Assembly: GCA_024704765.1 (NCBI GenBank)
Contig: JAKMXF010000069.1
Coordinates: forward strand, 1 to 37,586
DNA: 37,586 nt
Source of the DNA: Oopsacas minuta
Lineage: Eukaryota; Porifera; Hexactinellida; Lyssacinosida; Leucopsacidae
Reading direction: 5' to 3'
A program made the translations under genes and the position numbers. The notes beneath the pieces are model-generated. The model did not search any database, was not told the DNA's origin, and saw only the letters and a program-made list of their open reading frames with translations. Below, piece after piece: positions 10,537 to 20,164 of the stretch (positions within the stretch are counted from its first letter, which is position 1; each line of letters starts with the position of its first letter).

Positions 10537-10689
10537 CTAGAAGCTGTAAAATTTCTTCATCAAAGATGCGAAATATTCAAAGGAAATTGCGGCTTCATGA
10601 TTTCTAAATTTAGCCCAAATTTCAAATGAACCTGTAGGAGCAATTACATAATCGTATGTTACTAATCTGGTATACTTTATACATTTCAA
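10537..10689 (-). CDS. Short ORF inside Transib copy 1, opposite strand, unrecognised
   Basis: A 50-codon open stretch between two stops ends at 10537-10539. It contains YVIAPTGSFEIWAKFRNHEA and SFEYFASLMKKFYSF, a balanced and hydrophobic-patterned peptide unlike the low-complexity noise typical here. It has no clear start codon and is divergent from the transposase. It could be a remnant exon of an accessory protein or of an older insertion, or chance. It does not resemble a RAG2 Kelch repeat. Confidence 0.25.
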   Translation of the reverse strand: MKCIKYTRLVTYDYVIAPTGSFEIWAKFRNHEAAISFEYFASLMKKFYSF

Positions 10690-11060
10690 CTATGCTAAAT
10701 CTAAATATCTTGTTTCTATGACTCAATCTTGTATATATTTCGTGAACATGTGATTTCTAAAATCTAGTAAAATCAGTACAGAATTTTTACAAAGAGGGAT
10801 ACTTAAAGTGTCAGGAAAAATAAACAACACAAAACAACAGCGCAAAATGAATCGGGTATTCGCATTACGATTCCTAAAAACATACTCTAAAAGCACAAAA
10901 CCCGAAACAGTGCGCAACCTACAATTTTCAATGACATTCCGCTACAACTTTTGGTGCTAGGACATTGCCATTTTAGCATACTGCAACAATGGAATGAAAT
11001 AATATTGAATTTCGTTCTTGAATTTTATTATAGTGACTTATATATATAATCTACTGAATA

Positions 11061-13319
11061 ATGCAACATATTTTTTCGGAATTTCTTGAAACAATGACAG
11101 AAGAGTTAACTTTCTCAAAGTCCCGCCTCGGATGGCAAGAATCCTGAAAGAAAATAATAATTGTGTCTTGAAAACGACAAAATATTTCAAAGAACACTTT
11201 GAAATAGACTCTAATAATACCAAACTCTTGGAAACGTTGCTGTTAAGAATTCGGGACAGATTCAAGAAGGAGAAGAGCTCTTTAGATTGTTTAGAAGGAG
11301 AATAGTGGCATTCTAACATTTCCATGAAACCTGAGTTAAAGAAATATCGTGTTTCTGATTTTCTAGAATTGTCTTCTGATGATGGTGAAGTTCCCATTCA
11401 TTCAGCGAGTCATATGAAGCATCTTGATGAACTCTCTCTGCAACAACAGCGTACTCGATTGTCAAGTCTGCTAGAATGCATTAAGTCATTCTCAGTTATC
11501 GAGAATACTACAGAAATAAGCATTGCAACACTCTCATTACTTCGATTGGCAAATGAGGAGAATAATCGTCAGGTTACTATGGTAGCCAAAGAGATTATTG
11601 TCAGTGGAGGATTCTGTAACCTCAGTAACAAGCATGTTCCTGTTGATAAAGCCTTATTCCTGCTGGATTTACTTGAAGTGGGCAGACGAAAATACATTCA
11701 ACTACATCAAACACTTCTAGCAGACAATATACATTCCCATCTTACAGCAAGCTAGCTAATCTGAGAGATGTCATGATTCCGCGATCCTGTATAACTTTAT
11801 ATCCTAATCCAGCTAAACCAATAGGTATACACGCACCATATTGTCTTCAAGTTCAGAAAACCCTGGAAAGAATATTATCAATGGTAGATCGCCCCACAAG
11901 TGAAGAATTCGCACTCACATCTAAAATCGCAGATGGCTTAGATGGTTCTGGTTGTCACACTATCTAGAACCAGCAGACAACTAGTACTTTCACCAAAACT
12001 TCATTCTGTTTTGTTTCAGGCCCATTTCCATCCACACTGTAACAAACAGGATTGTTTGGCAGATTACATCCCCTAATTCACCCTTCTCTCAAAGACCTAT
12101 TTTTCTCTGCGCTGCGACAGAATGCGAAGAAAATATTCGTTCCCTCATGGGAACTATGATCAATCCCGATACAGCGATGTGCAAAATAGGATTCCTTTAG
12201 AAAATGGTGTTGTCAATGTCGATATTATCCGCTCAATGTTTGATGGGAAGATGGCAGACATTCTCTCTGGAGCTAGAGGAGCCAGTTGTCAGATGTGCAT
12301 TGCTATACATAAAGATTTGAAGGACCGGAATTAAGTTCTTGAAGGGTTCCCCATCAACAGAAATATCACAGATGCAATCGAGTTATTAAAGCACATTGAT
12401 GACATTGAGTCGTTCTTTGCTCTTTCGATTAATGAACGCTACAATTTAACTCATCAACCAATTTTGAGATTAATATACATCAGCATCTCCACTTCATTCA
12501 TACACAGGCGTATTTAGGTAAGTAATCTAGTACTCCATTAATCATCAGAATTTATCTTCACATAATTAAACCAATTATAGGTGGTTCAATTTGCTGGTAT
12601 ATCATCTCGCATCGAAAAGTTACCTGGTCCCCAACCTCACCAGTTATCAAGGAGTCAATGAAATTCCTTCAAACAATTATTCAGGGGAAGACAGGATTAA
12701 AGGTTGACCAGCCTAATTCTAGCGGTGGAACCACCTCAACAGGGAATGTTGCTAGAAGAACCTTTTCTGATGAAAATGAATACCTTGAATGCATTCTATC
12801 AAATGTAGCAATACAATTTCGCCCAATTTTATCAAAGATACATACTTAGCTTTCAGCCATTTTTCGGGTTTTCAATTCGAGTCACAAGGTTAACACTTTG
12901 GAATTGGAGAAATTGTGCAAGGATACCTACCTTGTCATCTAAGATTCTTTCCCCTGGGTTAGCATGACTCCAACCCTGCACATGCTCTTGGCCCATTCCG
13001 AGGAGTTAATACGTGAGTCGAATTCTAGTTATGGCTTAAAGGCATTTTCAGAAGAAGGCACAGAATCATGCAACAAATTAGTTAGAAAATATCGTAGAAA
13101 TTAGCTCATAAAGTTAGTTTTTATATCGATATTAGGGATATCTTCTTCAGATTAACCTCTCAAAGTGATCCAACCTTAGTAAACTATCGAAGAATTTCGA
13201 CTTGTGAACGATGTGATCAATCTGGACACACAACGAGTTCTAAATCCTGCAATGCAATGAACAATCGGAGAACTAGTACACAGACTTTATTCACGACTTT
13301 AACCTCCAATACAGATTAG
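11061..13319 (+). pseudogene. RAG1/Transib-superfamily transposase, copy 1
   Basis: The likely start is ATG 11061 (MQHIFSEFLETMTEELTFSK), followed by a frame change near 11130 and a stop at 11303. From 11324 to 11755 the frame is open (KYRVSDFLELSSDDG, LLECIKSFSVIENTTE). A one-base loss near 11734 precedes FPSYSKLANLRDVMIP, a Transib-type block. The first catalytic Asp is in IADGLDGSG (codon 11932-11934), the second in SMFDGKM (12242-12244), followed by CQMC as the RAG1 zinc CxxC. The Glu is in FSEEGTESCNK (13063-13065), preceded by HMLLAH matching RAG1 HxxxxH. The C-terminal CERCDQSGHTTSSKSC forms CX2CX4HX6C. Seven or more lesions make it inactive. By RAG1 equivalence the residues are D600, D708 and E962 of mouse RAG1. 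Confidence 0.85.
12518..12580 (+). other. 63-bp GT-AG intron in Transib copy 1
   Basis: The segment starts GTAAGT and ends AATTATAG, and unspliced reading gives an immediate stop. Removing it joins TTT AG|G TGG, restoring SYTGVFRWFNLLVYHL. Copy 2 reads SYTCIFRWFNLLVYHL straight through with AGA TGG and no insertion. The intron is in phase 2 and the exon boundary AG|G resembles a proto-splice site. Confidence 0.8.
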
Positions 13320-13848
13320 CTATCATGTACTTAAATATGAATATAATGTACATTTTGTAAATCAATAAGATAAATTCCATCATAAGTGTGACGTCATAAC
13401 TCTATAAATAGAAGCCCTACAGCAAAATTTTCAGTTCAAGGTGACCGCCAAATACGGATAACCCGTATGTAATTAATAGATTTCATGACGATAAAGTAGA
13501 GTAAAATGTATTTATTGAAGAAAATTTAAAATTCACATATATCAATGACGTCATAACTTGGAAATTTTAGGCCATATACTTGTTTTGACAAGATGTATTG
13601 GTTCCTTATATATAATAATCTATATGTAACAATACTTTTCATATGGTTATCTCACACCAAAATAGCTATTCTTTACTAACTGCCCTATTAAACTACTGTT
13701 ACGGGATAGACTGATTTTAGAAATTAGTTCTTTCTCTCAGGACACAAAATCTCAGTGACAGTCTTAATGCAGTCCATAACAAATTCTCCATCTGTGAAAC
13801 ACTTAAGATTTTTAGCAATAATTTCACTTACGGCGTAGCTAGCTCTTA
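13320..13848. other. 3' end of Transib copy 1, then a short piece of hAT coding sequence
   Basis: 13320-13700 is the non-coding 3' part of the Transib element, with two TGACGTCAT palindromes at 13389 and 13546. 13706-13848 is hAT transposase sequence on the minus strand (YAVSEIIAKNLKCFTDGEF), continuing the gene on both sides. Confidence 0.7.
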
Positions 13849-15180
13849 CAGTCTGACACGAAATTATTTACAATTTTCTGATTGATTCTTAAGAACCCGT
13901 AATATTGCAAAAGCACGAAATTGCTATATCTCGATCACTTTACATGAACAATATAATGAATATTTTTGTTATTTCAAAATTTTGTGATTTTTATATCATT
14001 TCTTTGATTTTGTCGCGTCATCCAAGGTGATTACTGAGCATTTTATCCCTATTCTGTGGTGAACTAGAATTCTTCGAAATAAATGCAACAAGCCAAACCT
14101 CAAGAAGTTTTGGAGTTGTTAAAATTGAAAACAACTACTATAAAGTCAATTGCAAAGCGATGTGGAGTTTCTTTGAAGACTGTGTATAATGTCAAAGTTA
14201 CAGTGTCAGATTCCAAAAATTTGAAGCATCGAAAAGGAGCTGGTAGACCAATGAAATGTCCAAAATTATCAAGATATCTCTTGCAGCCAAGCTCCGAAAA
14301 AGTCCACGAGTATCTGTAAGAAAGATAGCAAGTGAATTCCAGGTCACTCAGGGTTTAGATATATCTAGAGAGTCGATACGGAGGACAATAAAGAGTATGA
14401 GACTTTCTAAGAAAGTTTCGATCAGAGGGCCAGGAATCACTCCCCAGAATGAGAGAGCACGTGTCGATTGGGCCAAGAAACACAGGAATATTCACTGGCA
14501 CCAGATAATTTTCACGGATGAATGTTCCATCTGGCTAAATCAGGGTAGAATTCGAATGTGGACAAGAGGTGAACGACCAACCCCCAAAATTCCACAGCCT
14601 AGTCCCAAAGTACACATTTGGGGAGGAATTTCTGCTCGAGGTGCCACCCCAGTGAAGGCATTCAAGCATAACTTTAATTCAGAACATTGTTGTAATGTTT
14701 CAAATGAAGTTCTGTTTCAGACTGCAGATACTATACCCTGATTGCTGGAAATTGCAAAAGGATGATTCGAGTATCCATACATCAAAGTTTTCATGTGCTT
14801 TCAAAGAGACACACCGTGTTAGACGCATAGACTGGCCTCCAAATAGCCTGGATCTCTACCATATTGAAAATTTACGGGGTGCACTGAAGCACAGAATAAT
14901 GGTCAACGCTTCAAAGACAATTGAGGAAGTGGTTAGTAAGATATATTCTCTGTGGGAAACGTTTGAACCTGATTTTCTTTCTAAGTTCACAAGTTCTATG
15001 AAAAAAGGTGTGATCTGGTAATTGCCTCTGGCGGGAAAAAGGATTAACTAATAGTAACATTATTGTTTTAGGTAATATCTATCACTTCTATACAAGAAAT
15101 GTATCGTCAATTTCTTTGGTAATCAATGCTAAATTGGATTATGGTTAATTTATAATTGTAAATAATTTTGTGGCAGACTG
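13849..15180 (+). mobile_element. Tc1-like transposon inserted in the hAT transposase
   Basis: The left end CAGTCTGACACGAAATTATT at 13849 and the inverted right end CAGTCTGCCACAAAATTATT finishing at 15180 match closely and extend to TTTACAATT. TA flanks both sides (13847-13848 and 15181-15182). The length is 1332 bp. hAT coding sequence lies on both sides. Confidence 0.9.
14083..15021 (+). pseudogene. Tc1 transposase, two frameshifts
   Basis: The ATG at 14083 opens a helix-turn-helix region (STT-type IKSIAKRCGVSLKTVYNV) with a GAGRP linker. The frame changes near 14270, where KLRKSPRVSVRKIASEF follows, and again near 14700. The catalytic Asp residues are in IFTDECSIWLNQG and LQKDDSSIHTS, and the Glu in SLDLYHIENLRG, where Pro and Asn of SPDLNPIEN are changed. 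The C-terminus ends SSMKKGVIW. The acidic triad persists but two indels make it inactive. It is close in type to the copies at 7480 and 34012. Confidence 0.82.
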
Positions 15181-15526
15181 TACTACGCCTTCTTCATCTC
15201 TGTTATTTTTGTAGATATTGCTTGCTCTGCCTGGAAGGATATTTTGAAATTTCAACTTTTTCCTTTCGTAAATTATGCGTGAATCTATCATATTTATCAG
15301 CATGTTTAAGCATATGTTGTCGCTTAATGTTGTGTTCCTTGATTACTGCTACTGATTGACAACAAATAACACAAATGGGTCTGTCTTCTTGAAAATAAAT
15401 AAATATTCTTCAGTCCATTTATCATTGAATGAACGACATTCAAAAGTCAATTTTTCTTCGCTTAGCAGCCATATCAGTCATGTATTATGGGTATTCAGGA
15501 AATTGATTAAATATCCAAAATAACTA

Positions 15527-16811
15527 CAGGGGGACAATTAAGTTCTGTTAGATTGATTGTACAGTCGCTTATTACTATGTTTACAGTGCAACCCTAATCA
15601 CTAGTCAATTTTTGTTAACTTTACTTGAGTATAGTCGAGTTACAATAACATTTGATACTGTTTAGCATCCAGTGCATTTTTCTTACATCATGGTAGATGC
15701 AAGGTCCGAAATCATCACTCACTATTTGTCCGGTAATACGCCAACTGAAATTTTGAAGAAGCTGAAACATGAGAAAGTGAATAGAATGCTGGTGTATCGA
15801 ACCATAAAACGATACAAAGAGATTAGTGGCATAACTGACAGGCTCGTTCAGGCAGACCACCCACTGCAAGATCCATCCGACTCAGGAAGGCAGTGAGAAG
15901 TCGAGTTGCGCGAAATCCCAGACTCTCGATGCGAAAAATGGCCAAAGAATCAGAAATTAACCTTGAATCGCTCAGAAAACTTGTACATCAGGACTTGGAA
16001 CTTAAATTTCTCAAAAGAAAGACGGTACATCAACTGATACAATCAATTCGTCATAAAAGACTCGAAACATGCAAGGGGCTCCCCGGCGGCTCGTAACCCA
16101 AGATTTTGAAAAAATTCTATTTCCGATGAAAAGCTCTACACTGTAGAGGAAGCCACGAACCGTCAAAATGACAGGATTTTATTTACTACCGCTAAAGATC
16201 TCCCTGAAGAGGTTAAATTTGTTGATCGAGTCCAGAAACCTCAATCTGTTATGGTTTGGGGAGGAGTGACGGCCAATTCGAGGACAAATCTGATTTTATC
16301 CCGAAAGGAGTAAAAATAAACTCAGAAACGTACAGGAAGCCAATACTCGAGCCGGAAGTCAAAGATGCAGGTCGTCACCTATTCAAAAACCAGGAATAGA
16401 TATTCCAACAGGACTCAGCTCCAGCGCATGCCTCAAATGCTACTCAGTCCTGGCTCAGGGGCAAATTATCAAGTTTTTGTTAAAGACGGAATGGCCACCT
16501 TCCAGCCCGGACCTCAATCCGCTAGATTATTCTGTGTGGGGTAATTTATAGAAGAGGGCTTGTGCTAAACCCCATAAAAGTTTGGCGTCGCTACTGAACG
16601 CATTAACCAGAGAATGGAATAACATGCCACAAAAGACCTGCAAGCCGCAGTCCTAAAATGTAGGACACAAATACATTCCGTTATCAAGAATAAGGGTGGC
16701 TATATTGAATAATATTTTGTAGAATGATTCGGTACTATAAAACTAATATTCAAGAGAAATTTGAAAGATATCTCGTAAATTCGAATGTAACAGAACTTTA
16801 TTGTCACGTTG
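15527..16811 (+). mobile_element. DD37D-type mariner inserted upstream of the hAT start codon
   Basis: The left end CAGGGGGACAATTAAGTTCT at 15527 pairs with the inverted right end CAACGTGACAATAAAGTTCT finishing at 16811. TA flanks both (15525-15526, 16812-16813). The length is 1285 bp. It lies between the hAT start (15472) and the hAT right end (16940). Confidence 0.85.
15690..16712 (+). pseudogene. DD37D mariner transposase, many lesions
   Basis: The ATG at 15690 starts MVDARSEIITHYLSGNTPTE, the family N-terminus, 163 bp after the element end. Helix-turn-helix blocks follow (VYRTIKRYKEI; then VARNPRLSMRKMAKE in another frame). After 16096 only pieces are readable in shifting frames: SDEKLYTVEEAT-like, VQKPQSVMVWGGV-like, INSETYRKPILEPEVKDAGR, FQQDSAPAHASNATQSWL, and SPDLNPLDYSVWGN-like. 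It ends VIKNKGGYIE. The second Asp (FQQD) and the last Asp (PLDY) can be seen. At least six frame lesions. Confidence 0.78.
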
Positions 16812-16940
16812 TAATATAGAAATTGTAAATATCAATTATGGGTCAATAAAATAAGGATGTGGGCGATTATAAATTCTATAAGTTTTTTCCTATGCGGGCC
16901 GGATGAAATGTCTTTTCGGGCCGGGGGTTCTACACACCTG

Positions 16941-17433
16941 TTCTAAACCCTATAGACAAAGATCTTAGCAAGTCGATGTTTGACAATGAACCCTTTTTGT
17001 TCCAGCAAAATAGTGCCGATGCTCATACAGTAAAAATCACTCAAACCTGACTTCACTCCGAAATTCCTGACTTTATTTCCAAACAGGAATGGCCCCCATC
17101 TAGTCCACACCTTAACCCTCTAGACTTCCAGTTTGGTTTATTTTACAAACAAAGGCTTGTTGGAAATCCCATAAAAATTAGGAGGCCCTGAAGTGATCAT
17201 TAATACGTGCTTGGAATGAAATCCCCAGAAAACCATGCGAATGGTTGTAGAGGCGGTTCCTTCACGACTTAGGGCTGTAATTAAGAAAGAAGGAGGAAAT
17301 ATTGGATAAGCTTAATATATTATTATTTTCCAAATAAATGTGTATGTTATTGTATTAAGATTTAAAGTCATTTCAGTGAGTTTTGCAAAATTATGACCTT
17401 TTATCTGTGGGACAGAACTTATGGGCCACTCTG
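16941..17433 (+). pseudogene. Mariner 3' part with right terminal repeat, right of the hAT insertion
   Basis: After the TTCTAAAC duplication the frame reads PIDKDLSKSMFDNEPFLFQQ then NSADAHTVKIT, continuing the mariner from 8873. The second catalytic Asp is Asn here (FQQN). WPPSSPHLNPLDFQF follows and the protein ends IKKEGGNIG near 17309. The right terminal repeat (inverted CAGAGTGGCCCATAAGTTCT) ends at 17433 before TA at 17434-17435. Confidence 0.8.
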
Positions 17434-17549
17434 TATATCTAAATCACTACCGTCCCATTTCTCTACTAATTTAGAGTCACGAAACGTAAAAGGTCTATAA
17501 GCCTGCTTAATGTGCTTCTTCGCTTTCTCAGTTTTAGCTACAGCCAACT

Positions 17550-18770
17550 CGTGTAGCATCAATGTTTTTTTGAGGAGCTATAATTGCTTGTTTTTCCACC
17601 AAATGCATTTGATAGGTTTTTGCACGTGACTAGGGCATTCCTTACGTATAACAACACCCCATATTCACTATAAATATCAATTTCGACCAAGATATTCATA
17701 CTTTTGTCATCCCCATCTGCAACCACAGTTGGATATAGTAATTTTTGGTAAATAGACTTACAGAAAACAACAGGAGTTAATCTAGATTCTAAAGCCATGG
17801 AAGTATAATCCCCATATTCCATCGCTTGGCATGTTTTCCGTGTTCGACTAGCCACAGGCAATAATCCTCCCTAGACAACCTCTTGCTTTTTAGAGCTTCT
17901 TGTTTTTCGACACAATATCGACAACCGTTGCAAGCAACTTCAATGCTTAGTATTTCACCGGTTTCCATGGAAATGGCTGCAGCAAAACAGTACCTCGCAA
18001 ATCCACCACCACCTTTCACTGTCATTTTTTGATAGGCACAAACATACGAAACTGCAACACTCAGAAATTCATCCCTGTTTTGTGGTACATGTTTCTTAAC
18101 TTTTCAGCAGCACGGTTACAGCTGCGTACAACCATTTCCATTGATAATGTTTTTAGGTTGCATAAAATGCCCTATTAGCAAGGGTTGGGGATAAACCAAT
18201 GATTGAATTCAAATATCAATCCCACTTTTACCAATCCCATCTAGCCTACCACCCAATACTTATAATATATTGTGACCAAACATTATTTTATTATCTCCCT
18301 CAGTGGATTGGTATCTAGGGAGCGAATAAAATTCTGAATGTCGACACTGTTCGCGTATATAATAATGCTTGACAACCCATTCGTATAACAGGATTGGTAC
18401 AATCTTAAATTTCCTTTTATACAATATTTACACATGGAAACTTCAGCCAAACTGTTTTCAAGTATACTTATGTCAATAAGAACTTGACCATCGACATTTG
18501 ACAAATTTCTAGTTACTGGTTTTCCTTCAATCAGAAATATATCCATATCTTCATACGGAATACCACCGATACAACTACAACTAAGTTTACTTTCAGAAGT
18601 AGTGAGACAAACTTCAGAGATGGCTTCTAATTCACACAGCTCATTGTCAACATTATCATCCAACTTAAGGGACTTACCTCGTAGTTCCAACTCTTCAAAA
18701 TTAGAAGTCAAACATGATTGGTCGAAAGGAGTAGGAGGTCGGATAGTTATCGGATTGAAATGATGAAAAA
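17550..18770 (-). pseudogene. Mutator-like transposase A (PF20700 type), decayed
   Basis: Read from 18770 down: PTPFDQSCLTSNFEELELRG, then NVDGQVLIDISILENSLAEV with a Cys pair (MCKYCIKGNL), the N-terminal zinc-binding region of this family. After a gap, SYVCAYQKMTVKGGGGFARY corresponds to the usual SYDGTWQKRG block, with the catalytic Asp replaced by Val. ISMETGEILSIEVACNGCRYC follows and, after a frameshift near 17860, YTSMALESRLTPVVFCKSIY and the VADGDDKSM motif with its Asp. The frame ends at 17559. The family assignment rests on recalled motif order (SYDGxWxxRG, CxxC, GDGDSK). Lesions include at least one frameshift. Confidence 0.65.
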
Positions 18771-18857
18771 TTTTTCTTACTTTTTCCTAACCATAAATAG
18801 ATACCTTTGGAGGAATGTAACCAAAATTTTGAATCTGTTGCAGTAAATTGTGCAATA

Positions 18858-19983
18858 CATGGTGGCCATTAAGTTCTGTCCCATTCTTTGATACAACATC
18901 ACATAAATACTAATTAGGTTACCACAAGTTTAATAAAATTAAATCACCCTCAGAAACATTGTACTTTATATTTTTATAGCTATATGCTGTTTATTCAATT
19001 TATCTTGTACAATATTCTTTAGATTGTGAAAGGGCTGCCATTGTTGAATTATTTTCTAAAGGAAAATCACAAGGCGAAATTTTAAAATTGCTGAATTTGA
19101 AAAATCAAGTAGAAAGCTCATAAATAGAACTATCCTACGTTATCAGATGACGAGCAGCATTCAGAATATGCCCCGAAGTGGTCTTCCTAAGTCAATCACT
19201 ACTCACAGGATGAAGAATTTAGTTATGGACCGAATAAGGAGGAATCCTCTACGATCCATGGGGAAAATGGCAACTGAGTTCCACATCCAAAGGATCGATG
19301 CAAAATTTAGTCAAGAATGAATTAGATTTCAGGTCGTATAAAAGGAAGACTTCATTTCCTTTCGGAGACTATTAAGCTGAAAAGGGTCTCGAGAAGCAAG
19401 GGTTTTCTTACTCGGCTCGAAATTGAAAATCTTGAGCGGTTCTGTTCTCTGATGAACAATTGTTCAGTATAGAGCAGGCTACTAACAAACAAAATGACAG
19501 AATATTAGCTCCAAACTCTTCAAGCATCCCTGAGGATGTTTTGTATGTAGCTAGGCACAAGAATCCCGATCTAATATGGTATGGGCCGGTATTTTGGCGA
19601 ATGGACGGACTCCACTAATATTTGTACCCGAGGGGTCAAGAGAAATGCTGCAACCTATCGGCAGTTGATCCTTGAACCAGTAATTAAACATTCGAGCAGA
19701 AATATATTTAGAAATCAACCATTTGTCTTTCAACAAGACGGTGCTCTGTCTCACACGCCAATATCACTCAAAAATGGTTACATGAGAACATTTCAGGATT
19801 ACTTTCAAAGGAGGAATGGCCTCCCTCAAGTCCAGATTTGAACCCAATGGATTTCTCGATCTGGGACATATTGGAAGCAAAGGCTTGTGCAACGTCTCAC
19901 AACAATTTCGACTCTCTGAAGAGATAATTGGTCAAAGAGTGGGAAAAGATTCCTCAGGAGGTCTTGCGAGCCGCAGTTGAGTC
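18858..19983 (+). mobile_element. DD37D-type mariner, truncated on the right
   Basis: The left end CATGGTGGCCATTAAGTTCT begins at 18858 after TA at 18856-18857 and matches the ends of the mariners at 22051 and 17433. No right end is present: the coding sequence stops within AAVESRV and is replaced at 19984 by a different repeat starting CAGGGTTG. Confidence 0.75.
19022..19983 (+). pseudogene. DD37D mariner transposase, 3'-truncated and decayed
   Basis: It begins near 19022 (CERAAIVELFSKGKSQGEIL), about 164 bp after the element end as in its relatives. Readable blocks in changing frames are VLFSDEQLFSIEQATNKQND (first Asp), SIPEDVLYVAR, FQQDGALSHTPISL (second Asp) and SPDLNPMDFSIWDILEAKAC (last Asp). 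EWEKIPQEVLRAAVESRV closes before the truncation. All three Asp codons survive but numerous stops and shifts are present. Confidence 0.75.
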
Positions 19984-20164
19984 CAGGGTTGTATCAACTC
20001 ATTTTTAGTTGGCAAAATCAACTCATTTTATTGAATGAGTTGAATGAGTTGATAGTTCAATGAAATGAGTCAAAATGAATTGATTGAACCAATTCATTTC
20101 AGATAATGAGTTGGCTGAATCAACTCATTTTAGAAATGATTTGAAATGAATTCAACTCATTTTA
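19984..20164. repeat. Array of AACTCATT / AATGAGTT motifs starting with a hAT-like end
   Basis: Nine copies of AACTCATTT or its complement, some diverged, lie in 180 bp in both orientations. The block opens with CAGGGTTGTATC, a hAT-style terminus, directly after mariner coding sequence. Short direct and inverted subterminal repeats of this kind are common at hAT ends. A matching right end was not found. Confidence 0.55.

Larger units (their letters stand above)
10423..13700 (+). mobile_element. Transib/RAG1-like transposon, copy 1, with RSS-like terminal heptamer
   Basis: The left end is CACAGTGGTTTA at 10423; the right end, read inverted from 13700, is AACAGTAGTTTA. The 5-bp direct repeat ACGGG flanks the element at 10418-10422 and 13701-13705. 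Transib elements are known for 5-bp GC-rich duplications and CACWRTG-type ends, and CACAGTG is also the V(D)J recombination signal heptamer. The element is 3278 bp long and interrupts the hAT transposase frame between SLSRN and TIPRRL. Its inverted right terminal region shares AGTTAGTAAAGAAT with the corresponding end of copy 2 at 35788, which independently supports the boundary. Confidence 0.88.
9130..15472 (-). pseudogene. hAT transposase (GTF2IRD2/ZBED5-like), split by Tc1 and Transib insertions
   Basis: The ATG at 15472 begins MAAKRRKIDF. After one extra base comes a BED-type finger (FNDKWTEEYLFIF, ICVICCQSVAVIKEHNIKRQ, HMLKHADKY) to about 15190. After the Tc1 the frame reads RASYAVSEIIAKNLKCFTDG and PERKELISKISLSRN, reaching the Transib junction at 13700. 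On the other side, 10417 onward gives TIPRRLDDLAENM, CLHESTDVGDTAQLSIFVRS, TTDGAPCMLGKGKG, CIIHQGNLCAKRL and YYSEVRWLSRGNCLIRF, the RNase H-like hAT core. The C-terminus (9513-9130) ends KARTNLTDRHLLISFELQYQ. The order matches the vertebrate GTF2IRD2 hAT domain as I know it. Stops and shifts at 9519-9766 and elsewhere show it is dead. Confidence 0.85.
8874..16940 (-). mobile_element. hAT transposon (GTF2IRD2/ZBED type), carrying three later insertions
   Basis: The left end is CAGGCTTGTACAACC at 8874; the right end, read inverted from 16940, is CAGGTGTGTAGAACC, 12 of 15 identical. An 8-bp duplication flanks it: TTCTAAAG at 8866-8873 and TTCTAAAC at 16941-16948. Both ends have GGGCC-rich subterminal DNA. 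Removing the Transib (10423-13700), Tc1 (13849-15180) and mariner (15527-16811) with one copy of each target duplication leaves about 2.16 kb, which fits a transposase of around 600 residues on the minus strand. The insertion disrupted a mariner whose frame is restored when the hAT is excised in silico. Confidence 0.85.

Noticed and set aside
10723-10917. A 64-residue hydrophobic minus-strand ORF in the Transib element
   Set aside because: Low-complexity hydrophobic composition typical of AT-rich non-coding DNA; no start context or family resemblance.
11038-11397. A minus-strand ORF of 119 residues
   Set aside because: It lies antisense to the N-terminal coding region of the Transib transposase and shows no independent motifs.
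10423-13700. A RAG2-like Kelch gene that would make this a complete RAG transposon
   Set aside because: No Kelch repeats or PHD-type motif could be read on either strand within the element.
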